A stretch of DNA of 64,000 nt from Cryptoclostridium sp036644995 (GCA_036644995.1 JAVXOZ010000001.1:1-64000); one strand, 5' to 3'; shown: positions 43,484 to 51,824, numbered from the stretch's first letter. The notes: a model not told the origin generated them from the letters alone. A program made the numbers and translations.

Positions 43484-44182
43484 ATGAAAATGATTAGTCT
43501 GCTGGACGTGTCCAAAAAATATAAAAACGGACAACTGGCATTAGACAATGTTTCAATGGAAATTGAAGCAGGAGAGTTTGTATTTTTATGTGGACAAAGC
43601 GGAGCCGGTAAGAGCACTCTTATTAGCTTGCTTTTTCATGAAGAAATGGTAACCAGTGGCGAGCTCATTGTCAATAACAGAAATTTAGTCCGTATTAAAA
43701 GGCGAGATTTACTTAAACACCGCAGGGAAATGGGCATGATTTTCCAAGATTATCGCCTATTACCCAAAAAAAATGTTTATGAAAATGTTGCCTATGCTAT
43801 GCAAGTAACTGAACAAAAAAGAAAAGATATAGCTACCCGTGTTCCCGAAATTTTAGAAGTTGTAGGTCTTGATGACCGTGCACACAGCTTCCCTTCGGAA
43901 CTTTCAGGTGGTGAACAACAGCGTGTGGCAATAGCCCGTGCTTTGGTAAATCGCCCCTCTATTTTAGTGGCTGATGAACCAACAGGTAACTTAGACCCAC
44001 AAAATTCCGATGAATTGATGGAAATACTTACCCAAATTAATGCCCGTGGCACCACAATAATCATGGCAACTCATGCCAAGGAAATTGTCAACAAAATGCA
44101 CAAACGTGTTATTATGCTGCATCAAGGTCATGTTGCCTATGATGAAATGGAAGGAGTTTACGATGAAGCTGCGCTCATTTAG
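43484..44182 (+). CDS. ftsE: Cell division ATP-binding protein FtsE
   Basis: This 232-residue ABC ATPase has Walker A GQSGAGKST, signature LSGGEQQRVAIARAL and Walker B ILVADEPTGNLDP. With FtsX it forms a mechanotransmission complex that activates peptidoglycan hydrolases across the membrane. GAGAGG precedes the ATG. Its 3' end overlaps the ftsX start by 20 bp. The complete set ftsE-ftsX-M23-M23 follows on one transcript. Confidence 0.96.
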   Translation: MKMISLLDVSKKYKNGQLALDNVSMEIEAGEFVFLCGQSGAGKSTLISLLFHEEMVTSGELIVNNRNLVRIKRRDLLKHRREMGMIFQDYRLLPKKNVYENVAYAMQVTEQKRKDIATRVPEILEVVGLDDRAHSFPSELSGGEQQRVAIARALVNRPSILVADEPTGNLDPQNSDELMEILTQINARGTTIIMATHAKEIVNKMHKRVIMLHQGHVAYDEMEGVYDEAALI

Positions 44183-45065
44183 TAGATTTTTTGTAGAAGC
44201 CTTTCAATCTATATTCCGCAACTTGGCAATGAGTTTGGCATCTATTGCCACCATTGCATTAACACTGTTTATTTGTGGAGTTTTTGGCATAGTGGTTTTA
44301 AATATCGACCACTTCGCCGGGGAAATCGAATCCACAGTGGAAATTCAAGCATTTATGGATGAAACCTTGGATCAAGCCGGTGTGGAAAAAGTAAAAGCCG
44401 ATATCACAAATGTTAACGGTGTAGATACAGTAACCTTTGTTTCCAAAGATGAAGCCTTAAACTCCATGGCAAAGCGTTTGGATCAAACTCCCCAAGAATT
44501 ATTGGATAGTTTAGGTGCTAACCCCTTACCGGATTCCTATTTGGTAAAAGTAAAAACCGCCGATGATGTAGTACCCACCGCCGATGTTTTAAAAGGCATT
44601 GGTGGCATTAATGATGTGAAATACGGTGAAGGCACAGTGGAAAAAATGTTTTCTCTGTTAGATTGGGTTCGCTATTTTGGTATTGGACTTATAGTTTTCC
44701 TAACCATAGCATCCATAATTATTGTGGCATTTAATATTAAAATATCCGTAGCCAGTCGCCGTTGGGAAATTACAATTATGCGTTACGTTGGTGCTTCAAA
44801 CTGGTATATCCGTTGGCCTTTCTGCATTGCAGGTATGGTTATGGGGCTTATTGGTGGTATAGCATCTGTGGGCTTACTTTACGGTGCCTATTCCTTAATT
44901 ATTGATAAAATCAATGCAATTATGGTATTTTCCAACTTAGTTGCACCCAATATGTATTTTATTTACATCTTTAGTGCCATGGTTATAGCCGGTGTTTTCC
45001 TTGGTTCTGCGGGGAGCATTCTCTCTTTAAATGTATATTTAAAAGAAAAAGTTAAAGCGGAGTAA
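44163..45065 (+). CDS. ftsX: Cell division protein FtsX
   Basis: This 300-residue permease-like protein has an N-terminal TM (about residues 22-45), a large extracellular loop (about 50-165, with EIQAFMDETLDQAGVEKVKAD) and three C-terminal TMs. The extracellular loop contacts the hydrolase it controls. The ATG at 44163 (MKLRSFSRFF) is chosen because GGAAGGAG precedes it; the in-frame ATG at 44073 lies inside ftsE. Confidence 0.96.
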   Translation: MKLRSFSRFFVEAFQSIFRNLAMSLASIATIALTLFICGVFGIVVLNIDHFAGEIESTVEIQAFMDETLDQAGVEKVKADITNVNGVDTVTFVSKDEALNSMAKRLDQTPQELLDSLGANPLPDSYLVKVKTADDVVPTADVLKGIGGINDVKYGEGTVEKMFSLLDWVRYFGIGLIVFLTIASIIIVAFNIKISVASRRWEITIMRYVGASNWYIRWPFCIAGMVMGLIGGIASVGLLYGAYSLIIDKINAIMVFSNLVAPNMYFIYIFSAMVIAGVFLGSAGSILSLNVYLKEKVKAE

Positions 45066-45073
45066 GATAAATA

Positions 45074-46216
45074 ATGAAAAAATACAGTTTAATCACCTCG
45101 GTTCTTATGGGAATTATTATTTTATTTGCAGGGTTTGGGGTTTATGCCAGCGACCTTGATGATTTGGAATCTCAACAGGATGGGATAAAACAGGATATTC
45201 AAGATACTCAAAATCAAATTGAGGAAGTAACAGGGCAAAAAAATGCTACCATGTCTGAGCTGGAATCCATGGAATCCCAGCTTGAAGTATTGGTAAATGA
45301 GATTTCCGGTTTACAAGCTCAGCTTGCCCAAGCAGAAATTGATTTAGCAAAACAACAAGAAGAATATGATATCATCGAAGCCAACCTCTTAAATTCCCAA
45401 GAGAGCATGAAAAAACGGGTTAACAGCATCTACAAAAATGGTGATATTTCATATATGGATATTATTTTCAGTTCAGAAAATGTTTCAGATTTTCTTTCCA
45501 GTTTTGTTTTCTTCGAAAAAATTGTAGAGCAAGATCAAGGCATTATTGATTCTATTCAAGAAAACAAACGCTTAGCTAAAGAAAAATTGGACCAGTTGCA
45601 ACAAACCAAAGATAAAATAGAATCCGTAACCAACACCAAGAAAAATCAAGAAGCTGCCCTCAGCACACAGCAGGCAGCAAAACAAGAGGTTATGGCATCT
45701 TTGGAATCCCAAGAAGATACTTTACAAGAAGTTTTAGGTGCTTTTGAAAAAAAATCCAATGAAATAGCCGCAGAAATCCAAAAAATTACCGCAACATCTT
45801 CAGTGGTATATAACGGTAACGGACAATTTGGTTGGCCATGCCCGGGGCACAGTGTTGGCAGCGGCAATGGCTCAAAATTTGGTTACAGGGTTCACCCGGT
45901 AACCCATGTTTATAAATTACACACAGGTGTAGATATTCCGGCTCCGGGTGGCACCCCTATTTTAGCCGCAGAATCCGGACAAGTTATCACCGCCAGCTAC
46001 CAAGGTGCTTATGGTAACTGTGTTATCATAGACCACGGCGGCAGTTATACCACTCTTTATGGGCATATGTCCAGAATTGGTTGCAGCTCGGGTCAATCGG
46101 TTTCCCGTGGGGAAGTTATTGGCTATGTTGGCACCACAGGTTACAGCACAGGGAATCACCTCCATTTTGAAGTGAGAGTAAACGGCACACCCCAAAATCC
46201 CCTGCAATATACTTGA
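45074..46216 (+). CDS. M23 family murein hydrolase with coiled coil (EnvC-like), paralogue 1
   Basis: The protein is 380 residues. A signal peptide (MKKYSLITSVLMGIIILFAGFGVYA) is followed by a long coiled coil (about 26-240) and a C-terminal LytM/M23 domain. The zinc motifs are intact: HTGVDIPAPGG and HLHFEVRVNG, with YGHMS. FtsEX partners in other bacteria (EnvC, CwlO, PcsB) have this same coiled-coil-plus-hydrolase plan, so FtsX probably gates this enzyme. With both zinc motifs present it should be catalytically active, unlike E. coli EnvC. It begins 8 bp after ftsX. Confidence 0.9.
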   Translation: MKKYSLITSVLMGIIILFAGFGVYASDLDDLESQQDGIKQDIQDTQNQIEEVTGQKNATMSELESMESQLEVLVNEISGLQAQLAQAEIDLAKQQEEYDIIEANLLNSQESMKKRVNSIYKNGDISYMDIIFSSENVSDFLSSFVFFEKIVEQDQGIIDSIQENKRLAKEKLDQLQQTKDKIESVTNTKKNQEAALSTQQAAKQEVMASLESQEDTLQEVLGAFEKKSNEIAAEIQKITATSSVVYNGNGQFGWPCPGHSVGSGNGSKFGYRVHPVTHVYKLHTGVDIPAPGGTPILAAESGQVITASYQGAYGNCVIIDHGGSYTTLYGHMSRIGCSSGQSVSRGEVIGYVGTTGYSTGNHLHFEVRVNGTPQNPLQYT

Positions 46217-46253
46217 TAATCAAAAGCTCTAATTATCGGAAAGGTACTCTATA

Positions 46254-47510
46254 ATGAACAAAAAAAACACAGTAATTTTATTTATCGTTCTTTGCTTTAT
46301 GCTTTCATTCAGTGTAAACGCATTTGGTGCCGATATTAAAGACTTGGAATCTTCCAAAGATGAAGTTACAAACAAAATAGACGGAACCAAAGAAAAACTT
46401 GAAGGCGTAAAAGAAGAAAAAACAGCCACTCAAGAAGATTTAAGCAAAATAAACGATAAAATCGGCGTATTGCAAAACGATATATCTAAATTACAAACGG
46501 ATTTAGCAGCTGCTGAAAATAATTTAGAAAAACAAGAAGCCGAGTATAAAATCATTGAAAACAACTTGCTTTCTTCCCAAGAATACATGAAAGGTCGTGT
46601 TCACAATATTTATGTAAATGGCGATATTTCTTATTGGGATGTGATTTTCAGTGCCAGTTCCGCTCAGGATTTTCTTTCCAGCTTTGTTTTTTGTGAAAAA
46701 ATTGTAGAGCAGGATAAAGAAAACATAAACACTATTCAAGAAAATAAACGCTTGGCTGAAGCAAAATTAGCCGAATTAAAAGCAACCAAAGCAAAAATTG
46801 CTACCCTAAAAAGCAGCAAAGAAAACCAAGAAACTCAATTTGCTGCGGAATCTCAAACCAAAGAAGCCGTAGTGGCTGATTTATCACAGGATGAAAACTA
46901 CTTAGAAGAACAAATTCAGCAAATGGCAGCAGAATCAGCCAATATTGAAGCCAGTATCCAATCCTACTATGCAGAACAAGCCGCCAAAGCCGCTGAAGCC
47001 GCCAAATTAGCAGCACAAGAAGAAGCCCAAGCTCAAACACCCGCTGCAGATGGCACCACCACAGATAATAGCGAAAATAGCGGTGGCACCACCAATCAAG
47101 GCAATGGCAACAGCAGCCCTGAATATAGTGGCACAGGCAGTATGCGTTGGCCAACCGCAGTTCAAGGCAGAATATCATCTCCTTATGGCCCCAGAAGCCG
47201 TGGTATGCACACAGGTATGGATATTGCTTGCCCCTATGGCACACCTGTTTTAGCAGCAGACAGCGGTAAAGTAATTATGGTAAAACGTCTTACTTATTCC
47301 TATGGTCAATATGTGATTATAGACCATGGCAATTCCACAAGCACACTTTACGCTCATATGTCTTCTATCAACGTAAGCGTTGGCCAAACAGTTTCTAAAG
47401 GTCAGCAAGTTGGTGCAGTTGGCAGCACAGGAAATAGCACTGGGAATCATCTACATTTTGAAGTGAGAATAAACGGCAGACATACAAATCCCGCAGGCTA
47501 TATTTCCTAA
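46254..47510 (+). CDS. M23 family murein hydrolase with coiled coil (EnvC-like), paralogue 2
   Basis: This 418-residue tandem paralogue of the preceding gene has a signal peptide ending near AFGA, the same coiled-coil sequence blocks (NLLSSQEYMKGRVHNIYVNGD, SAQDFLSSFVFCEKIVEQD) and an M23 domain with HTGMDIACPYGTP and HLHFEVRING. It differs by a longer Ala/Gln/Asn/Gly-rich linker (about residues 235-295) between coiled coil and catalytic domain, which should place the enzyme further into the wall. It lies 37 bp after paralogue 1. A terminator follows. Confidence 0.9.
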   Translation: MNKKNTVILFIVLCFMLSFSVNAFGADIKDLESSKDEVTNKIDGTKEKLEGVKEEKTATQEDLSKINDKIGVLQNDISKLQTDLAAAENNLEKQEAEYKIIENNLLSSQEYMKGRVHNIYVNGDISYWDVIFSASSAQDFLSSFVFCEKIVEQDKENINTIQENKRLAEAKLAELKATKAKIATLKSSKENQETQFAAESQTKEAVVADLSQDENYLEEQIQQMAAESANIEASIQSYYAEQAAKAAEAAKLAAQEEAQAQTPAADGTTTDNSENSGGTTNQGNGNSSPEYSGTGSMRWPTAVQGRISSPYGPRSRGMHTGMDIACPYGTPVLAADSGKVIMVKRLTYSYGQYVIIDHGNSTSTLYAHMSSINVSVGQTVSKGQQVGAVGSTGNSTGNHLHFEVRINGRHTNPAGYIS

Positions 47511-47526
47511 TAAAAATACACAAAAT

Positions 47527-47558
47527 AAAGGCTGCGAAATCAATTCGTAGCCTTTTTT
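47527..47558 (+). terminator. Intrinsic terminator of the ftsEX-M23 operon
   Basis: AAAGGCTGCGAA / TTCGTAGCCTTTTTT forms a 12-bp stem with a T-run, 17 bp after the second M23 gene. Confidence 0.85.
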
Positions 47559-47576
47559 AGAATAATAAATTGCTTT

Positions 47577-47605
47577 TTTACATATAACAGTAAAAGAATT
47601 ATAAA
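47577..47605 (+). promoter_or_regulatory. Candidate promoter of ctpA
   Basis: TTTACA (47577-47582), 17 bp, TATAAA (47600-47605). It lies between the terminator and ctpA, so ctpA is likely a separate transcript. Confidence 0.6.
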
Positions 47606-47635
47606 ATATAAGTACTTTAGGTAGGAGTTACATCA

Positions 47636-48799
47636 GTGAAAAATAAAAACTTTATTAAAGGATTGGTAGCAGGGTTTTTAATACCCATTGCTATAATTAT
47701 GGTTTTAGCTTTATTCAATGTTGGTAATATAGGCAATTTATTGCAATCCACTTACATATTACAAACAAAAAGCCTTAAATCTTTGGATTTTACAGAAAAA
47801 ACCAATGGTGCCATCAAAGGTATGATGGAGGAATTGGACGACCCCTACTCATATTACATGAATCCCAAAGAGTTTAATTCTTTAATGGAAGAAGTAAATG
47901 GCACTTACGTAGGGATTGGTATTTACATTTCCCAAGAAAAAGACAGTGAATTTACCACAATAATGTCCCCTATCAAAGGCACACCCGCATTTGAAGCAGG
48001 ACTACTGGCAGGGGATAAAATCATCTCCATTAATGGCAAATCCATGTCGGAAAAAACTCCAAGTGAAGTATCAAAAGCCGTAAAAGATGCTGCCACTAAA
48101 ACTATCCATATAGAAATAAGCCGAGATAAGGAAACCAAGGAATTCGATGTAAAAAGAACCACAATAGATATACCCACCGTGGATGGACAATATATTAAAA
48201 ATGAAGATGGTATAGCCTACATTAGCATATCACAATTTAATGATGTAACACCCACAGACCTGAAAAAAACCATTGCGGAATTACAAAAAACAGGGGAATT
48301 AAAAGGCATAGTTTTAGATGTTCGCAACAATCCCGGCGGCAGTGTGCCCGGGGTTGTGGAGGTGGCTCAAACATTTTTGCCCGCAGATGATTACATACTT
48401 TGGGTATTGGAAAAAAGCGATAAAACATCCTATAAATCAAAAAATACCAATCCGCTATCTGTGCCTATGGTTATGCTAATCAATGAAAACAGTGCCAGTG
48501 CTTCGGAAATTTTAGCAGGGGCTTTAAAAGATAATGGCGTAGCAACTTTGGTGGGCACCACAACTTATGGCAAAGGGATTATTCAAACGGTTTATTCCCT
48601 GAGAGATGGGGGTGCTGTAAAAATAACCACAGCTCAATATCTCAGTCCCAAAAAACATAAAATTCATAAAGTGGGTGTAAAACCCGATGTAAAAGTAAAA
48701 GCCAGTAGCGATGACCCCTTAACCATCTATTCCGTGGATGCCACAAAAGATAACCAACTATCCACCGCCATTAGCGAACTAAAAAAGAAAATGCAATAA
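47636..48799 (+). CDS. ctpA: S41 family C-terminal processing peptidase
   Basis: The protein is 387 residues. An N-terminal membrane anchor covers about 7-27, a PDZ domain about 90-160 (YVGIGIYIS to VKDAATKTIHIEISRD) and the S41 protease domain follows. The catalytic Ser288 is in NENSASASE and Lys313 in YGKG, the 25-residue spacing typical of the Ser-Lys dyad. It cleaves extracytoplasmic substrates and often acts near cell-wall enzymes, which fits its place after the M23 genes. GTG start with TAGGAG upstream. Confidence 0.95.
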   Translation: MKNKNFIKGLVAGFLIPIAIIMVLALFNVGNIGNLLQSTYILQTKSLKSLDFTEKTNGAIKGMMEELDDPYSYYMNPKEFNSLMEEVNGTYVGIGIYISQEKDSEFTTIMSPIKGTPAFEAGLLAGDKIISINGKSMSEKTPSEVSKAVKDAATKTIHIEISRDKETKEFDVKRTTIDIPTVDGQYIKNEDGIAYISISQFNDVTPTDLKKTIAELQKTGELKGIVLDVRNNPGGSVPGVVEVAQTFLPADDYILWVLEKSDKTSYKSKNTNPLSVPMVMLINENSASASEILAGALKDNGVATLVGTTTYGKGIIQTVYSLRDGGAVKITTAQYLSPKKHKIHKVGVKPDVKVKASSDDPLTIYSVDATKDNQLSTAISELKKKMQ

Positions 48800-48830
48800 A
48801 CAAATTCCCTCAAAGTATAAAATACTACCG

Positions 48831-48855
48831 TAGTGACCCCAATAAGTTAGACTTA
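48831..48855. mobile_element. IS3-family-like terminal sequence (solo end)
   Basis: TAGTGACCCCAATAAGTTAGACTT has the GACCCC-N-AAGTTAGAC pattern typical of IS3-family inverted repeats. No transposase or second end is nearby, so this would be a scar. Compare the fused pair at 230-276. Confidence 0.4.
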
Positions 48856-48857
48856 AT

Positions 48858-48882
48858 AGCGTAGCAGTTAATCTGCTACGCT
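48858..48882. repeat. 25-bp hairpin, left copy
   Basis: AGCGTAGCAG-TTAAT-CTGCTACGCT, a perfect 10-bp stem with a five-base loop. An identical copy occurs at 49045-49069 on the other side of repeat copy E. Confidence 0.9.
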
Positions 48883-49043
48883 CAGATTTTCAAAAAACAT
48901 AGTTTTTTGGCAAGATCACAGGCTGTTAAGAAAGCCTTAGATTCGGTAAAACTCCCTGAGCAGCGACTGTGCAGTGTACCTAAATGTACATAAGCAGTAG
49001 ATGGGAAGGGATTTTGCCGAATATCAGACTTTATCAACAGCCT
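48883..49043 (-). repeat. Interspersed palindromic repeat, copy E with associated hairpin
   Basis: This is an inverted-orientation copy matching copy C along its whole length. It has the hairpin CAGATTTTC...TTGGCAAGATC (48883-48917) and then the 124-bp palindrome AGGCTGTTAAGAAAGCC (48920) to CTTTATCAACAGCCT (49043). The core is GTGTACCTAAATGTACATAAG. The shared 19-nt block is at 49017-49035. The whole unit is bracketed by two identical 25-bp hairpins. Confidence 0.88.
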
Positions 49044-49044
49044 A

Positions 49045-49077
49045 AGCGTAGCAGTTAATCTGCTACGCTATTTTTTT
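49045..49077 (+). terminator. 25-bp hairpin, right copy, with T-run
   Basis: The same AGCGTAGCAG-TTAAT-CTGCTACGCT hairpin as at 48858, here followed by a T7 run, so this copy can serve as the terminator of ctpA. Confidence 0.75.
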
Positions 49078-49130
49078 GAGAGAGTTTCAAGTTTTGTGTA
49101 AACAGAACACTTGAAACTCTCTCGAATTTT
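49078..49130. terminator. Long-stem terminator
   Basis: GAGAGAGTTTCAAG pairs with CTTGAAACTCTCTC around a loop of about 17 bases (49078-49122), then a T8 run. Backup terminator on the plus strand. Confidence 0.75.
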
Positions 49131-49395
49131 TTTTATTTGTAATACTTAATTTATATAAACAACCTAAAATTCAACCATAGCCACAGCATTAAAATAAAGT
49201 AAGACCACTAAAAAGCCTTACTTTCTTTTAATTTATTTAGTTTGAATATGGAATAATTATTCCAAAAATACACTAATTATTCACAAATGTTACTTTATAT
49301 CACCCTAAAAATGAAAACTATTCGCCATGCTATTATATTATATTATATGTGTACCCAATAAGAAAAACCCTTTTCATTGTTTTCCCTTCTATTAA

Positions 49396-49428
49396 AAAAA
49401 AGCCCTCGGCCCACACCGAGGGCTTTTT
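49396..49428. terminator. GC-rich bidirectional terminator
   Basis: AAAGCCCTCGG / CCGAGGGCTTT with a six-base loop, flanked by A6 and T5. Confidence 0.8.
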
Positions 49429-49470
49429 ATGTACCCCTATAATCAAAACAGCAGCAAAAAATAAAATAAT

Positions 49471-49512
49471 AAATAGAGGATAAAAGTTTAATTAAACTTT
49501 TATCCTCTATTT
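49471..49512. repeat. Perfect 42-bp palindrome
   Basis: The left half AAATAGAGGATAAAAGTTTAA is matched base for base by its complement, with no loop (centre at 49491/49492). It lies about 105 bp beyond the stop of the minus-strand oxidoreductase gene. It has no T-run on the plus strand. Confidence 0.85.
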
Positions 49513-49616
49513 GTGCACTATATGGGTTTTATTAATACTGAGTAATACACGCAAATTAAAATAATATAAGCTGATTATTTTGTAGAATACACTTTATTTC
49601 CTAATTTTTTTGGTTA

Positions 49617-50198
49617 TTATTTATTAATAAGGTCTTTGCTATTTCTAATTTCTTCAATGCCTTTTTCCAAACTTTTTTCCACATCAGCACCAAAGATATC
49701 AAGATTTTCAACTTTAAAACATAATACTTCGGGAATTCCATAAAATGTTTGGGCAAGAGCTTTAATGTAATCAAAGCCTAAATTTAGGTCTGCTATTGAT
49801 CCACCGGATGTTGTTACATAGATTAGTTTTTTCCCTTTACAAAGTCCTGTTGGGATACCCTCGGAGGAATAATTAAAGCTTAAACCATGAATTGTTACAG
49901 CTTCAAAATACACTCTTAATGCAGATGGAAAAGACAAATCCCAGTATGGAGCAGCTATCACAATTTTATCTGCATCACTAAACTGTTTAGCATATTGAAA
50001 TACCGGAGAGGTAAAATCATTATTTTGGATACCGGTATTTCGTTCTTGGAGGCTCTGAAAATTTAATGGCTCTATCCCGGCTTTCTCAAGATTTATTTCC
50101 TCTACTACTCCGTCCATTTGGTTTAATACTTCAGCGGCTAAAAAACGAGTGCGTGATTCAGGTCGCACACAAGCATTGATAAATAATATTTTTTCCAT
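49617..50198 (-). CDS. NAD(P)H-dependent flavodoxin-fold oxidoreductase (azoreductase/NQO type)
   Basis: This 193-residue protein has a flavodoxin-like fold: KILFINACVRPESRTRFLAAE is the FMN phosphate loop region, IVIAAPYWDLSFPSALRVYFE (about residues 77-97) is typical of FMN-dependent azoreductase and NQO-type enzymes, and YVTTSGGSI follows. It probably reduces quinones, azo compounds or similar electrophiles by two electrons. The physiological substrate is unknown. AGGAAAGG precedes the ATG. Monocistronic. Confidence 0.85.
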   Translation of the reverse strand: MEKILFINACVRPESRTRFLAAEVLNQMDGVVEEINLEKAGIEPLNFQSLQERNTGIQNNDFTSPVFQYAKQFSDADKIVIAAPYWDLSFPSALRVYFEAVTIHGLSFNYSSEGIPTGLCKGKKLIYVTTSGGSIADLNLGFDYIKALAQTFYGIPEVLCFKVENLDIFGADVEKSLEKGIEEIRNSKDLINK

Positions 50199-50303
50199 TT
50201 TATCACCTTTCCTGTATAGTTTTATATACCAAAATTAATAAATAAAAGTGCCCAAGCCTGGGGCATTATCAAGCTTATCAAAACCATCAATAATAACGTA
50301 CAA

Positions 50304-51824
50304 TCACATTGCTATATTTTCCATGTAAATTACTCTGTTTATGGCATTTAAATATGCTTTGGCAGATGCCTCTAATATATCCATACTGATACCTCTGCCG
50401 TTAAAGGTATCACCATTATAGTCTATTTGGGTTAAAGCTTCACCTATGGCATCTGTACCACCGGTAACTGCATTTAAGGAATATTGGGTTAAATGCACTT
50501 CCATACCTGTACAGCGGTTTATGGCATTAAATATAGCACTGATAGGCCCATCACCGCAGGATGCCTCCTCTATGGATTTATCTTTGCTTTTTAATTTCAC
50601 CGTGGCGGTGGAGCTCATAGCGGAAACCGAAGATATATGAAAATATTCAATCTTCCAATAGGGTGGTACTGCTCTGATTTGTTCTTCCACCAGCACCTCA
50701 ATGTCACGATCTGTGATATTTTTTTTACGGTCTGCCAGTGATTTAAAGTTTTTGTAAATCTCCTTAAAATCACCATCGCTAATTTGAAATCCCAGTTTAT
50801 CCAAATGCTCTTTAAAACCGTGCCTGCCTGAATGTTTACCCATGGATATTTTTTCCGTATATACCCCTATGCTGGCAGGATCCATAATTTCATAAGTTGC
50901 ACTATTTTTCAAAACACCATCTTGGTGAATGCCACTTTCGTGCAAAAAGGCATTTCTGCCGGTAACAGCCTTATTATTGGGAATGGGCATCCCCGATAAA
51001 TTGGAAACCAAGCGACAGGTTCTACCCAATTCTTTAATATTGAGATTAGTTTCCAAGCCCAACAGTTGTTTGCGGGTTTCCATCGCCATAACCAGTTCTT
51101 CCATAGATGTGTTACCTGCCCGCTCCCCTAATCCATTTACAGTGCACTCCACTTGCCTTACACCGTTTTCAATGGCAGCCAAGGCATTGGCAACCCCCAT
51201 CCCTAAATCATTATGACAATGGCAGCTCCAAATTACTTTATCGCTATTGGGCACAGATTCTATAACGTTTTTTACAAAATTGCCAAATTCCGAAGGCAAG
51301 GCATAGCCCACGGTATCCGGCAGATTTAAAACCGTAGCTCCCTCCTCAATAGCCAGTTGATAAACTTGTTTTAAAAATGGCAAATCAGAGCGAAAGGCAT
51401 CCTCCCCTGAAAATTCAATATCCTCAAAAAACTGAGAGGCATACCTTAATTCCTTTTGCACTATATCTAAAACCTGATCTCGGCTAAGGTTAAGCTTATA
51501 TTTCATGTGCAAATCAGAAATAGCAATGCAAATATGCAAACGCTGACGTTTGGCAGATGCCAAACCTGTACGCACTGCATCTATGTCTTTTTTATTGGGT
51601 CTGGCAAATCCGCAAATTACTGGACCTTTCACCATTTTGGCAATGGATTTTACCGATTCCATATCCCCTGAGGAAATCACAGGAAAACCAGCCTCGATAA
51701 CATCTACATTGAGATTATCCAGTTGCTGTGCTATTTCTGTTTTTTCCCGAAAGTTAAAATTCATCCCGGGGGTTTGTTCACCATCCCGTAAAGTAGTATC
51801 AAAAATCCCCACATGATTTAGCAT
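50304..51824 (-). CDS. leuA: 2-isopropylmalate synthase
   Basis: This 506-residue enzyme has the TIM-barrel start GIFDTTLRDGEQTPG, the metal-binding HCHNDLG and VNGLGERAGN motifs and a C-terminal LeuA regulatory domain (about 385-506) that senses leucine. It condenses acetyl-CoA with 2-oxoisovalerate in the first committed step to leucine. It lies 2 bp after ilvB as the last gene of ilvD-ilvN-ilvB-leuA. The leuBCD genes and ilvC are not in this window. Confidence 0.95.
   Translation of the reverse strand: MLNHVGIFDTTLRDGEQTPGMNFNFREKTEIAQQLDNLNVDVIEAGFPVISSGDMESVKSIAKMVKGPVICGFARPNKKDIDAVRTGLASAKRQRLHICIAISDLHMKYKLNLSRDQVLDIVQKELRYASQFFEDIEFSGEDAFRSDLPFLKQVYQLAIEEGATVLNLPDTVGYALPSEFGNFVKNVIESVPNSDKVIWSCHCHNDLGMGVANALAAIENGVRQVECTVNGLGERAGNTSMEELVMAMETRKQLLGLETNLNIKELGRTCRLVSNLSGMPIPNNKAVTGRNAFLHESGIHQDGVLKNSATYEIMDPASIGVYTEKISMGKHSGRHGFKEHLDKLGFQISDGDFKEIYKNFKSLADRKKNITDRDIEVLVEEQIRAVPPYWKIEYFHISSVSAMSSTATVKLKSKDKSIEEASCGDGPISAIFNAINRCTGMEVHLTQYSLNAVTGGTDAIGEALTQIDYNGDTFNGRGISMDILEASAKAYLNAINRVIYMENIAM

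Larger units (their letters stand above)
48800..49616. other. Hairpin-rich gene-free region
   Basis: No gene is seen in 817 bp. It contains an IS3-end-like fragment, two identical 25-bp hairpins flanking repeat copy E, a strong terminator at 49078, another at 49396 and a perfect 42-bp palindrome at 49471. The concentration of inverted repeats between the plus-strand ctpA and the minus-strand oxidoreductase exceeds anything else in the window. Confidence 0.7.

Noticed and set aside
49471..49512. Perfect palindrome as a simple terminator
   Set aside because: There is no loop and no T-run on the plus strand, so it is listed as a palindrome rather than a terminator, though a role on the minus strand is possible.
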